From Ceratopteris richardii (lineage: Eukaryota; Streptophyta; Polypodiopsida; Polypodiales; Pteridaceae), in NCBI GenBank assembly GCA_020310875.1, contig CM035416.1:1028556-1092555 (forward strand): 64,000 nucleotides of DNA. The letters are read 5' to 3'. The notes beneath the pieces are model-generated. The model saw only the letters and a list, made by a program, of their open reading frames with translations, was not told the DNA's origin and made no database searches. Shown here in pieces: positions 12,601 to 23,580 of this stretch. The position numbers and the translations under genes are program-made. Each line of letters opens with the position of its first letter. Within the stretch, counting starts at the first letter, position 1.

Positions 12601-15105
12601 AAATTCTCCTACTTTATCAACTGGAACTTGTATTGTGGAGTGGTTTTCCTTTCCCTTTCCTTTCATTTCTCTTTTTTCTGCCGGTGGTTCTAATTGGTCT
12701 GCTAACTGTCTCCATAGATGTGGTTTAAGTTGAAGCAACTCTTCCACTGTCAATTTGCATTGCACCTTTGTTTTCTTAAGTTCTGTTAGATTGTGTGAAC
12801 TCTCTTCTGAGTTTCCTTTTTCTTTCCCATGCACTGTGGGTGCTCGTATTATTATAGATTCTCTTTCATATTCTCCCATGTAGTTAGGCAATGTTGAAAT
12901 ACTCATGGTTTCCTCTCTTCCTTTATCAAGTCTTGACACTTCCTCATATGCTTCCTCCAGGTTATGATCAGGGTGACTATCTTCCCCCTCTATTACATCA
13001 AAAGGAGGTGGAATGATTCCATTCTTTTTCCATTGCTCCTCTCTAATTCTATTCCACAAGTCTTTGGACCAATCTTCCTCTAGGTCGGGTATCATGGATA
13101 CCTGTTCCCCTTGAAATTTGATTCGTTCATTTCGATCATCTTCCCGTCTAGGTTCCTTATCTTTAGGTTGGATGCACTCTTCGTATGGTTCCTGTGCGAT
13201 CCTTGTTTCAGGCAAAATTGGGATGGTCTTTTCTAGAGTAGCCTGTGCTATTTCGATGAGCTTTTGGCATATTTCCAATCTTTCTTTCTCTAATTCCCCT
13301 TGAGGATAGAGTTTTTCATGTTGCTCTAGGTTTGGGCCCATTTTGATCCTAGCTTGGTACGCTTTCAACCACATGTCCAAATCCTCTGGTTTTGGGTCAG
13401 CTAGAATTGATCCTGGCTTCTTTTCCTCTGAGCTAATTGGTGGTGTTTCAGGGATCTCCTTATGCGTTTTTTGTTCATTATCCTCTCTAGAGCCCTTAGC
13501 TTGTTTTTTGCTATCTTGGATCTTATTTCTTGCCCATTTTTCTTTGAGCTTTTCTCGTCTTTCTTTCCATTTTTGTACTTTTGTGTTTTGGGAATTCTCA
13601 CATGGGTTCTCTGAATCCTCGACTACTTGAATGTCAGCGTCTACTGTTTTATTGTTCTTTGGTTTCTCTTTTGGTTGTTTTCCCTTTTGTTGTTTTGCTT
13701 GAGCTCTAGTAATAGCTTTCAGTGGTACAGTGTACTCCTTCTCACTTCCAGATCCTTCTATGACCTCAATTACATTAATTGGTGCAGTGCCTTGAGTTTT
13801 TGTAGGGTTCTTAGGGCAATCTCTAAAAAGATGTTCTTTCCCACAATCACTACAATATCCTTCCCAAATCCTGGGTGGTGGAGGGTTGTAAGGTCGAGGA
13901 CACTCCCGAATGAAGTGATCCCCTCCGCATCTATAACACGGTCCTCTCTGCACTGGTGGTCTAATGGGAGGTCTCAAGGGTTGTTGTGCTTTGGGCGCTG
14001 TATACATTAAAGTTGCAGTCTCTGCCCCATAAGTTTGATCAAATCCTTCATATCCATAATAGGCCGCGTCATATGTTGGTTCATATTCCATTATGTTGGC
14101 TTCATATGGATAGTACTCTCCTGATGGAGGTTCATACCCTTGGTTGGTTGATTCTACATTGGTCACTATTGAAGCTGGTATTATGGCTCTTTCCAAGTTT
14201 TCTTCTGGTTGAGTATACTTCATAGGTACAACTTGTTGAGGTTGTGACAATTGGGGTCCCAACACTGGTTGTGGTGGTGGATACGATGCTGGCTCATATT
14301 GTCTTGGTGCTCCTACCGGATAAGGGTTGTATCTAGGCATCTCTCTACCAAGCTCTCTAGGTGGGTATCCATAAGGTCGGTATTGGGGTGGATGGACAGG
14401 TCGTGTTTGCCTATTAAAGGGACAGTTCTCAGTTGTGTGATTGGTATATTTTTGCTCGATGTGGCAGTATGAAGAAGTCCCTTGTTGTTGCTGTCTGTTG
14501 TATGGATACGTAGGTTGTGCACCGGCTCCTCCTCTGGCACACAAGTGTGTGGGATGTTCTCCTCCACATAAGTTACATCTCCTTAACATAGGCACTCTTT
14601 GAGCTGGATGTTGGTAAGCTCTCTGCCCTTGAACTCCTAGTTTCTTTGCTAATAGTTCCGCTAGTTCTTCCACATTACTAGAATTGGACGTAACAGTGCT
14701 TCTTGAGTCTTCTGATTTAGTGAGGTCGGTAGTACCTTTAAGGTCCTCAGCAAGGTTATCTTCCAAGTCGATGCACTCTTGAAGACACTCACTCAATGTT
14801 TGTAGCCTTTTTACATACACTAGGGTTCTTAGGGTCCCGTTAGAGAGTCCATCTAAAAATAAGGAAATCATCTTTTGTTGAGTTGGTCTCTCAGCCACTG
14901 GGCATCTATCCACATATTGATTGAATCTTCAGGCAGCCGTCTTCACAGTTTCACTAGGATTTTGCTTAAAGCTATGGATTAAAGATGCAGAATTGTGTTT
15001 AATCCCTCTCTTTGTAAATTCTCCAATGAATTCTTGAAAGAATTGTTCCATGTTTCCAAATTGATTGGGATCTAAAGGTTGGAACCAAGTTAGAGCTGTT
15101 CCTGT
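12601..15105 (-). pseudogene. gag: Element B gag, C-terminal part with zinc knuckles
   Basis: It continues the gag frame after the Copia insertion, starting in the TALTWFQPL block typical of Retrotrans_gag domains. Downstream are four Cys/His clusters: CNLCGGEHPTHLC, a CX8HX4C variant (YTNHTTENC), CYRCGGDHFIREC and CSDCGKEHLFRDC. Three of them have CX2CX3HX4C spacing, one residue shorter than the common knuckle. A Pro/Tyr-rich stretch and a long acidic or basic linker lead into PR1 without a stop. One nonsense codon, TGA at 14929-14931, sits in the capsid-like region where C has arginine. The role is RNA packaging and particle assembly by family knowledge. Confidence 0.85.
15101..15105. repeat. 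Target-site duplication of Copia (left)
   Basis: CCTGT, repeated at 21540-21544. One copy restores B's gag frame when the Copia is taken out. Confidence 0.93.
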
Positions 15106-16183
15106 TGTGAAGAGAGATGGTGGATGCAATCCAAAGATGAGTAGGTGCCGCTACAACCAGCTTCACACCAGCCAACTGAGACTTCAGAGTTGATTAGTAG
15201 ACCCTTTGAGCTTCCTAAATCCACCAAAATATCAGCCAAGTACTTTGGAACATGTATCCCAAAAGTTTAAGTCAAGACCGACAAGTTGCGAAATGACTAG
15301 CTCCCAAAACTTGCTATTTTTGGACATACACCTGCTGGAAAAAATGAACAGTGCTCTCAACCTGGAAGGAATTAGAAAAATTCCTTTTGGGCATAGCAAA
15401 TAGACTTAGCAAGCTTCCTATTCCAAGTTAAAACACTTCAAATGATGGACTGAGCACTGAGAACAAGTTTCATCAAGTTCTGGAACATTCCCACAATTCT
15501 CGGGGCTCTGCAGAGATAGACCAGTAAGCAGTAAAATGCAGATATCTCCAAAAGTATAAATCCAATGACCTTGAAACTTTATAGGTAGAAACTAGACAGT
15601 GAGAGCTATCCAACGCACTTTAAAACAATGAAAAATGTTCAGTAAAACTCGAGATATGACCTTCTGAAGTTACTGCTCTGAGTGAGTATAGCAGAGAACA
15701 AAACAGAGAGGTAGATGATAATAAATGTATAGATTCACATATGATTACAACCACATTGGCAATGAATCTTTGCACAATGGGAGTAGAATGATAGAGCTAT
15801 GGAGTAAGCTCTTCAATCTCTACAAAATGACATGAAGTGGTCACGTACAAGGCTTGCTAATCGCCTCTTCCTTCTTGCTCCTTTTATAGCTATTCTTGGA
15901 GGGAGTTTTGAATTCGAATTCGAATGGCTCCACCTAAAAGTGATCCTCAAAGTTAGGAGAGATTCCCTCAGCTCAAAAATTCGTGATTTTGGTAGTTGGA
16001 GCCACGAATTTGCTTTTACATCATGGATGAGGTAAGCCATCCTTTCACTTTTTTCTTTTTCCATTTACAAGAGATAAAATGTACTCTTTTACAAGAGGTG
16101 TTCACATGACTACTCATGTGACTTACAAATGAGGATAATATCAAGCATATCAAGCATGTAGGCTTGGGCAAAATGCACCAACA
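15106..16183 (-). repeat. 3' LTR of Copia
   Basis: 1,078 bp; on the - strand it starts TGTTGGTGCA and ends CTTCACA. It matches 20461-21539. A CTATAAAAG box lies at 15881-15889. Short open frames inside it on either strand are chance and occur identically in both LTRs. Confidence 0.95.
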
Positions 16184-16198
16184 GCTCCCCCTCAAGCC
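16184..16198 (-). other. Polypurine tract of Copia
   Basis: GGCTTGAGGGGGAGC on the - strand abuts the TG of the 3' LTR. Confidence 0.85.
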
Positions 16199-16225
16199 TA
16201 ACATGCTTGGCCTCCAAATAAGTCT

Positions 16226-19200
16226 TCAATTGTCCTTGATTTCCTGCAAACCAATCATCAACTTGAATCTACTTAATTTCGTACCATCAAGAGCTTTCGT
16301 CAACATGTCTGCACATTGCATATCTGTAGAGACATAGGATAGTTGAATATCCTTGCTCAATAGCTTCTCCCTTACATAATGGTAGTGGACTTCAATATGC
16401 TTGGTTCTAGCATGGTATACCGGATTAGCTGCTAGATGTAGTGAGCTTGTGTTGTCACCAAAGATGTGAGGTGTTGAAGAATGAAGTCCAAGATCTGTGT
16501 ACAAAGATTTTAACCACATGATTTCTTGAGTTGCATTAGCCAAACCTCTATATTCAGCTTCAGTAGAAGATAATGCCACGGTTGGTTGCTTCTTCGATGA
16601 CCAAGAAATGATTTTTGAACCTGCAAATGATATATACCCTGATGTGCTTCTTCTATCATCTTTAGATCCGGCCCAATCTGCATCTGAGTAGACCTTTAGC
16701 TCAATATCTGAAGTATATGAATAAAACAACCCTTCATTCATGGTCCCCTTTAGGTACTTGAGGACTCGCTTGGCCGCTTCCATATGTGGTCTTCTCGGCT
16801 TATGCATAAACTGACTCAATATGCTAACACTATAGCATATATCCACCCTTGTGAGTGTTGCATAGTTCAAACTTCCAACCAAGCTTTGATAGCTTGTGAT
16901 GTCTTCAATTGGCTCTCCTTCATAAGCACTAAGCTTATGATTTTGCTCCATAGGTGTACCTGCACACTTGGTATTTTCCATCTTGAACTTGACGAGCATG
17001 TCATGGACATACTTCCTTTGTGTGATGTATATACCTGAATCTGTGTAGATCAACTCCAATCCAAGAAAATAAGTGAGTGGTCCGAGGTCACTTATTTTGA
17101 ACTCCTCCTTCATTTGACTCTTTACCTGTTTGATTCCTTCAAGATCATTTCCTGTGATAATAATATCATCAACATACACACATAAATAGATCACTTCAGA
17201 TCCATTCCTCTTTATGAACAAAGAGGTATCCGCCTTGCTAGCTTTGAATCCTTGGTCCTGCAAATAAGTAACCAATCTGAAATTCCAAGCTCTTGGAGCT
17301 TGCTTCAATCCATACAAAGCTTTCTTTAGTTTGCATACATAGTTAGGATGATGTGCATCCTCATATCCAGGAGGTTGTGCCATATACACTTCCTCAGAAA
17401 TCCATCCATTCAAGAAAGCATTCTTTACATCAAGTTGATAAAGATTCCAATTTCTAGATGCAGCAAGACTAATGAGAACCCTAATTGTAGGCATTTTTGC
17501 AACAGGAGAGAAAGTCTCCTCATAATCAATACCATGGGTTTGAGCAAACCCTTTAGCAACTAACCTTGCTTTGTGTCTATTTATACTTCCATCTGGATTC
17601 CTCTTGATTTTGTATATCCATCGAGATCCGATTATCTTCATAGATGGCTTGTTAGGTACAAGCTCCCAAGTGTCATTCTCCTTCAAGGCTTCCATTTCTT
17701 CATCCATTGCATCTCTCCAAGCTTTCTTGCTTTGTGCTTCTTCGAATGTGGTAGGTTCTTCATTGGTTGAATCCTTTGCAATGTAGATTGAGTGCTTGGT
17801 GACCAAAGAAGTATCATAACCAAACCTCTCTGGTTTCTTCTTCTCCCTCGAAGACCTTCTAAGTGGTTGATGTGAGCTCTCGGGTCCATATGTAGCATCC
17901 TGCATCTTTGCTTTACCTTTGTTCTTCCATAGCTTTAGTCTTTCCAAGTCTTCTAGGTCAATCTCCGAATCACTTTCTTCAATCTGCTTTGGCTCCTTTG
18001 GTTGAAGTGATGGAAAATCTTCATCCAAGTCATATGGCAGCTTCACTTTCCTGTCATCATCAAACCATGATTTGTTTTCATCAAAAATTACATCTCTACT
18101 CACAGAAAATCCTTTATTGGTTGGATTGTACAATCTATATCCTTTTTGGTTTTGATCATAACCAATGAATACACACTTCTCTGCCTTGGGATCCAATTTC
18201 CCTCTTACTTGAGAAGGAATGTGAGCATAGGCTAAGCATCCAAAGATTTTACAATGCTCTAGACTAGGTCTTCTTCCATTCCACACTTCATATGGAGTGG
18301 TTCCATCTAGTGACTTAGATGGAAGTCTATTTATGAGATATGTGGCGGTCGACACAGCCTCTGCCCATAGGTAGTTCGGCAATCCCTTTTCGTTGAGCAT
18401 GGACCTTGCAGCTTCGACGATAGCTCTATTCCTCCTCTCTGCTACACCATTGAGTTCGGGTGTATACCTTGTAGTGACTTCCCTTTTAATGCCTCTTTCA
18501 TGCAAGAAGGCATCAAATTCAGAAGAGAAGTATTCTCCTCCACCATCTGATCTGAGTCTTTTCAAAGTCCTACCTGTTTGATTTTCAACAAGAGCAATAT
18601 ACTTCTTAAAGCAATTAAACACTTCATCCTTGTGCTTCATGAAAAACAGAATGGTCCACCTGCTACAATCATCTATGAAAGACACATAATATCTTGAGCC
18701 TGATATAGATGGCTCCTTACTTGGACCCCACACATCCGTGTGCACTAGATCCAAAGGATTTTGATACATATATCCTTTCTTATTGAAAGGTTGTCTATGA
18801 GCCTTGCCGAGTTGACAAGCTTCACACTTATAAATCATGTGTTGCCTTGTGATATTAGGCAAACCAATTACACTTTGGTCCCTGCAAATCTGTTTGAGTG
18901 TCCTCTCACCAATGTGAGCAAGCCTTTTGTGCCATATCTCCAACTCTGTTAGAGTTTGAGATCCATAGCTAAACAAAGCTATGTTCTTTGTATCTTCCAC
19001 TTCAAAAGTGAAAAGCCTTCCTGTCTTTTCTCCTTTGGCAATCCTTCGAAAGCCTTGCCTTGGGTCTTCAACATATGCTCCAAATCGATTGAATCTAACC
19101 TGCAATCCTTTTTCAACAATCTGTCCAACACTTATTAAATTTTTGGTAATTGTAGGGACATACAAGACTTTGCTTAAGAGGTTCATATTCCCATCTGATG

Positions 19201-20434
19201 TCTTCACATTACCTATCTTCTCCACTGAGTGCTTTGTGTCATCTCCTGTCTGCACTTCATGCTTGTTATGAGGATCTTCCAAATCAGAAAGTAAAGCCAC
19301 ATTTCCTGCTACATGGTTCGAGCATCCCGAATCAATGTAAAATATGTGATCAGCATCCTTACCCTTCTTCGTTGATAGATTCATAATCAATAATGAATCT
19401 TCTTGACTTTGGTCCTCTGCATAGTTATTGTAATCTCTTCTTCCTCTATGGCCACTTTGATAGTTGTTGTTGTTGTTGTAATTGTTGTTGTAGTAATTGT
19501 TGTTGTAGCCTCCATTGTACCTGCCTCTATTTGATCCATAGCCACCTCTATTGAATCCTCTTCCTCTTGAGTTCCTCGGGTTCCTGAAACATTCTTCAGT
19601 AGTATGGTTAGATAAGCCACATATGTTGCAAGGTTGAGATGATTGGAATCTCCCCCTGCCTTGCTTTCCACCTCTGCCTCTTCCTCTAGCTCGTCCTCTA
19701 CCTGCAAAGTTTGCTTGGAAAGAGCTTCCTTCATCTTCATTCTTTCTATTCTTTGACTTGTCCTTGACCTTAGCTTTATCAGAATATAAGGCAGAAGTTT
19801 GATTACCTCTTGAGGACTCACCACCTTTGCTAATCTTTGCTTCATGAGTGAAGAGTTGGCCCATGAGTGTGTTGAGGTCGGGTACATGCATATCCATGTA
19901 TAAATCCATGGCTGTTGTGAATGACTCCCACTTGTCGTCTGCTTTGATTCCATTCATGATTTGTCTTATGATTTGCTCCTCTTCAATTACCTCTCCAATG
20001 CTTCCAAGTTGGTCGGAAATCTCCTTCATCTTTGTGACATAATCAGTCACATTTTGCTTCGGGCTTTTCTTCATTGTTGTGAACTCCATCCACAATTGGT
20101 TCTTCCTTGCTCGAGTGTTGGAAGAGAAGAAAGAAGCAAGTGCATTCCAGGTTTCTCTTGATGTCTTGCATCCCTTGACATGAGGTAAAAGAAAATCAGA
20201 GATTGAGTTTAGAATATAGGACCTTGCAAGTGCATCCTTCGAACACCAATTCAAAAGTCCTTCCACTTCTTCATGTGATGGTTGCCCTTTATTCCTCATG
20301 GTTGGCATTGCTTCATCTCCGGATATGAATCCATATAGATTCCTTCCTTGAAGGTAAGCCTCCATCCTTAGAGACCATGCCGGGTAGTTGTTTCGATCCA
20401 ATTTGTCAATTGTTGATGGAAATCCATCTCCCAT
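16226..20434 (-). CDS. gag-pol: Copia gag-pol polyprotein (intact)
   Basis: 1,402 residues from the ATG at 20434, 14 nt downstream of the primer-binding site. Gag occupies about 1-260, followed by an RGG/Arg-Gly-rich stretch and a CX2CX4HX4C zinc knuckle (C269, C272, H277, C282) and a run of Asn-rich repeats. Aspartic protease: DSG at 368-370. Integrase: H502/H507 and C537/C540 zinc site, then D567, D630 and E666, with the canonical 35-residue D-E spacing. Reverse transcriptase: about 900-1150 with YVDD at 1087-1090. RNase H: D1251, E1292 and D1327. The order protease, integrase, RT, RNase H is diagnostic of Ty1/Copia. All catalytic residues I can locate are present, so it is probably functional. 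Confidence 0.97.
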   Translation of the reverse strand: MGDGFPSTIDKLDRNNYPAWSLRMEAYLQGRNLYGFISGDEAMPTMRNKGQPSHEEVEGLLNWCSKDALARSYILNSISDFLLPHVKGCKTSRETWNALASFFSSNTRARKNQLWMEFTTMKKSPKQNVTDYVTKMKEISDQLGSIGEVIEEEQIIRQIMNGIKADDKWESFTTAMDLYMDMHVPDLNTLMGQLFTHEAKISKGGESSRGNQTSALYSDKAKVKDKSKNRKNEDEGSSFQANFAGRGRARGRGRGGKQGRGRFQSSQPCNICGLSNHTTEECFRNPRNSRGRGFNRGGYGSNRGRYNGGYNNNYYNNNYNNNNNYQSGHRGRRDYNNYAEDQSQEDSLLIMNLSTKKGKDADHIFYIDSGCSNHVAGNVALLSDLEDPHNKHEVQTGDDTKHSVEKIGNVKTSDGNMNLLSKVLYVPTITKNLISVGQIVEKGLQVRFNRFGAYVEDPRQGFRRIAKGEKTGRLFTFEVEDTKNIALFSYGSQTLTELEIWHKRLAHIGERTLKQICRDQSVIGLPNITRQHMIYKCEACQLGKAHRQPFNKKGYMYQNPLDLVHTDVWGPSKEPSISGSRYYVSFIDDCSRWTILFFMKHKDEVFNCFKKYIALVENQTGRTLKRLRSDGGGEYFSSEFDAFLHERGIKREVTTRYTPELNGVAERRNRAIVEAARSMLNEKGLPNYLWAEAVSTATYLINRLPSKSLDGTTPYEVWNGRRPSLEHCKIFGCLAYAHIPSQVRGKLDPKAEKCVFIGYDQNQKGYRLYNPTNKGFSVSRDVIFDENKSWFDDDRKVKLPYDLDEDFPSLQPKEPKQIEESDSEIDLEDLERLKLWKNKGKAKMQDATYGPESSHQPLRRSSREKKKPERFGYDTSLVTKHSIYIAKDSTNEEPTTFEEAQSKKAWRDAMDEEMEALKENDTWELVPNKPSMKIIGSRWIYKIKRNPDGSINRHKARLVAKGFAQTHGIDYEETFSPVAKMPTIRVLISLAASRNWNLYQLDVKNAFLNGWISEEVYMAQPPGYEDAHHPNYVCKLKKALYGLKQAPRAWNFRLVTYLQDQGFKASKADTSLFIKRNGSEVIYLCVYVDDIIITGNDLEGIKQVKSQMKEEFKISDLGPLTYFLGLELIYTDSGIYITQRKYVHDMLVKFKMENTKCAGTPMEQNHKLSAYEGEPIEDITSYQSLVGSLNYATLTRVDICYSVSILSQFMHKPRRPHMEAAKRVLKYLKGTMNEGLFYSYTSDIELKVYSDADWAGSKDDRRSTSGYISFAGSKIISWSSKKQPTVALSSTEAEYRGLANATQEIMWLKSLYTDLGLHSSTPHIFGDNTSSLHLAANPVYHARTKHIEVHYHYVREKLLSKDIQLSYVSTDMQCADMLTKALDGTKLSRFKLMIGLQEIKDN

Positions 20435-20447
20435 GTTGCTTGACTAT

Positions 20448-20459
20448 GCTCTGATACCA
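20448..20459 (-). other. Primer-binding site of Copia (initiator tRNA-Met type)
   Basis: TGGTATCAGAGC on the - strand, one base inside the 5' LTR. This is the standard plant Copia PBS, complementary to the 3' end of tRNA-Met. Confidence 0.92.
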
Positions 20460-20460
20460 C

Positions 20461-21539
20461 TGTGAAGAGAGATGGTGGATGCAATCCAAAGATGAGTAGG
20501 TGCCGCTACAACCAGCTTCACACCAGCCAACTGAGACTTCAGAGTTGATTAGTAGACCCTTTGAGCTTCCTAAATCCACCAAAATATCAGCCAAGTACTT
20601 TGGAACATGTATCCCAAAAGTTTAAGTCAAGACCGACAAGTTGCGAAATGACTAGCTCCCAAAACTTGCTATTTTTGGACATACACCTGCTGGAAAAAAT
20701 GAACAGTGCTCTCAACCTGGAAGGAATTAGAAAAATTCCTTTTGGGCATAGCAAATAGACTTAGCAAGCTTCCTATTCCAAGTTAAAACACTTCAAATGA
20801 TGGACTGAGCACTGAGAACAAGTTTCATCAAGTTCTGGAACATTCCCACAATTCTCGGGGCTCTGCAGAGATAGACCAGTAAGCAGTAAAATGCAGATAT
20901 CTCCAAAAGTATAAATCCAATGACCTTGAAACTTTATAGGTAGAAACTAGACAGTGAGAGCTATCCAACGCACTTTAAAAACACTGAAAAATGTTCAGTA
21001 AAACTCGAGATATGACCTTCTGAAGTTACTGCTCTGAGTGAGTATAGCAGAGAACAAAACAGAGAGGTAGATGATAATAAATGTATAGATTCACATATGA
21101 TTACAACCACATTGGCAATGAATCTTTGCACAATGGGAGTAGAATGATAGAGCTATGGAGTAAGCTCTTCAATCTCTACAAAATGACATGAAGTGGTCAC
21201 GTACAAGGCTTGCTAATCGCCTCTTCCTTCTTGCTCCTTTTATAGCTATTCTTGGAGGGAGTTTTGAATTCGAATTCGAATGGCTCCACCTAAAAGTGAT
21301 CCTCAAAGTTAGGAGAGATTCCCTCAGCTCAAAAATTCGTGATTTTGGTAGTTGGAGCCACGAATTTGCTTTTACATCATGGATGAGGTAAGCCATCCTT
21401 TCACTTTTTTCTTTTTCCATTTACAAGAGATAAAATGTACTCTTTTACAAGAGGTGTTCACATGACTACTCATGTGACTTACAAATGAGGATAATATCAA
21501 GCATATCAAGCATGTAGGCTTGGGCAAAATGCACCAACA
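20461..21539 (-). repeat. 5' LTR of Copia
   Basis: 1,079 bp, almost identical to 15106-16183. It would drive transcription of the element. Confidence 0.95.
21237..21245 (-). promoter_or_regulatory. TATA box in Copia 5' LTR
   Basis: CTATAAAAG on the - strand, identical in the 3' LTR at 15881-15889. Confidence 0.6.
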
Positions 21540-21544
21540 CCTGT
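21540..21544. repeat. Target-site duplication of Copia (right)
   Basis: CCTGT, matching 15101-15105. Confidence 0.93.
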
Positions 21545-22726
21545 GAGTGTGAGTCCAAAAGACTCATACTGCACAAAGAAGTCCTCAACTTGCTCAGCTC
21601 TTAGAACTTGTTTAAATTCGGCAATATGATCATATGGCTCCCCTAATCCATCATAATGGTTTCTCACGCACTTAGCTACTTGGATTGGTCTCAATCTTCT
21701 CATGGGTTCAGGCGGTCTGGGCATTACAGGAAAGACTGGGGCAACTGGTCGTAATGGAGGCATTCCTGGCTGTCCTCCCATAGGTGGTCGTGGTCTGACC
21801 GGTGGTCGGAAATGGTTCCCCGTCCCTGTGTGGGTCTGATTGTGTGTGTGCACTCCTGGAGTTGCAAACTGTACATGAGTACGGTTGGGCACACTTCTTT
21901 GACTGGTCTGTCCTGATGTGGTATGTTCCGTCTCTTGTTGGTTTCCAAAAGGATTTTGCGAGGTAGTTACCTGCTCCCTCTGGGGAAACACAGGTGCACC
22001 CATATATCTCAGCCGAGCCCTGTCTAGGACACCTACAGGCCAATATCTTCTTTGATTCTTATCTAAGTAAGTGAGTCTAGTTTCGTCATCTGGGTCTTCC
22101 AACTCATAGAATGTCATGGGACTCTCTCCTATTCCTGGAACAGGTACGTCAGTTTGAAGCAATAAGTCTGCTCCGTGAATCATGTAGACTTCCAACAGGT
22201 AGTCATCTTGAGGTATCAAATCTCCTCTCAAAACCCGTGATACTTGTGACCTACCTCTAGGGGTGGTCACTAACTCTTCAGGGTGTGTTCCTTCAGAGTT
22301 GTCAAGATCCATAAACTCTCCTCTTTCATTGATCCTCTCAGGAAATTCAGTTACTATGTAGATGTGACCCATTTTGTCAATGTATGCGCCTCCTTCAAAT
22401 TTGACAGCTGGTCGGGGTATGATGGTGACATTTTGGGAAGTTACCATCCTGGCGACAGACCTGTTTAAGCCATCCAGGTAGATTGGAATCTCCTGGGCAT
22501 TAGTGGACACATACTGTAAGGAGGTACGGTAGTCTCCTTCAATAGTAGTGATGAAGCTTCCTGTTGGTGCAGGTCCTTGCATGTCTTCTGAAGCCATAAG
22601 TAACTCCTCTTCTGAGTCACTGGAAGTTTCTAAGTAAACTGAGTGATGACTAGCCTGGGCTGTACTTCCTACTGAGGATATGACACTCCTTCTACTACCT
22701 AGAACTCTTCCTGACCTCAAGTTCAT
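21540..22726 (-). pseudogene. gag: Element B gag, N-terminal part
   Basis: Starts at the ATG of MNLRSGRVLG (22726), which matches the MNLRSGRHLG start of gag in element C. About 395 codons are open before Copia cuts it. The N-terminal 200 residues are acidic and carry conserved blocks (EFPERINERGEF, LTYLDKNQRRYWPV); then comes a Pro/Arg-rich hinge. Next is the beginning of the capsid-like domain (RPIQVAKCVRNHYDGLGEPYDH), with FGLTLTG at the breakpoint. It is broken only by the Copia insertion; the rest of gag is at 12601-15105. Confidence 0.88.
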
Positions 22727-22818
22727 TCACTCTCTGAAGCCTCTCGTTATGCTTCTTAGATTCCCTTTAGACAGCTCTACCAATGATTCAGTTTGTTTGC
22801 CAAAAGAAGGGTTTACTT

Positions 22819-23580
22819 CTGGGCGATACCACACTAGGCGATACTGCTCTCGGCGATACCGCACTAACCGCGATATGATACCAGATCTCCAAACGATACG
22901 ATACCAGACACCCAGACGATACAATATCAATCTGGTGTCGCGATACTATCCTGGAAGACCAACGATACGACACCTGAAAATCTCGGCGATACGACACCAA
23001 TGACAGTGTCGCGATACCGTCCTACTGAACAGGCGATACGATACCACGATACGATACCGGCAAAGTAGTCGTTACAATACCAGAGATTCAAGGCGATACG
23101 ATCCTTGACAGGAGACGATACGATACCACTGCAGTAAGTGCGATCGCGATACCAATCTTGGCGACACGATACCACTATGGTGTCGCGATACCAAGATAAG
23201 CAACCGACGATACGACACTTGGGAGGGCACGATCGCGATACTGAAGTAGTGTCGCGATACTAAAGTAGTGTCGCGATACCACTGTATCAAGCGATACGAT
23301 ATCACTCGGTAAAGTGAGGTCGCGATACTAGAAACTTAGGCGATACGACACCACAATGGTGTCGCGATACCAAGTATTAGCACCGGACGATACGATACCA
23401 GAGATCGAGTGCGATCGCGATACCGACTCCGTGTCGCGATACCGAAATGGTGTCGCGATACTGGAGTAGTGTCGCGATACCAAAGTAGGTATCCAGCGAT
23501 ACGACACTTCAGGCGAGTGTCGCGATACAAGGGAATTTTGGTATCGCGATACCAAAACTCAACCGATCGCGATACTCAAG
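22819..23580 (-). repeat. Leader repeat array of element B (TCGCGATAC / CGATACGACACC motifs)
   Basis: Between gag and the PBS, about 760 bp are filled with variants of two short motifs, GTGTCGCGATACC and CGATACGAYACC. I count about 16 TCGCGATA cores. The motifs are near inverted copies of each other and often sit close enough to fold; for example 23346-23364 has a perfect 8-bp stem (CGACACCA/TGGTGTCG) with a 3-nt loop. Spacing is irregular. The core TCGCGA is self-complementary. Open frames here are low-complexity Arg/Tyr/Ser repeats and not genes. Confidence 0.85.

Larger units (their letters stand above)
15106..21539 (-). mobile_element. Complete Ty1/Copia retrotransposon inserted in gag of element B
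   Basis: 6,434 bp with a 5-bp duplication (CCTGT) on both sides, two nearly identical LTRs of about 1,078 bp, a tRNA-Met-type primer-binding site, a polypurine tract and one uninterrupted 1,402-codon gag-pol frame. By eye the LTRs differ by one 1-bp indel and one substitution near 15615, so the insertion is recent. It is the only element in the window with no coding lesion and could be autonomous. No extra ORF is present. Confidence 0.97.

Noticed and set aside
15206-16064. Small open frames inside the Copia LTRs, duplicated at 20561-21420
   Set aside because: They are identical because the LTRs are identical; no coding signature.
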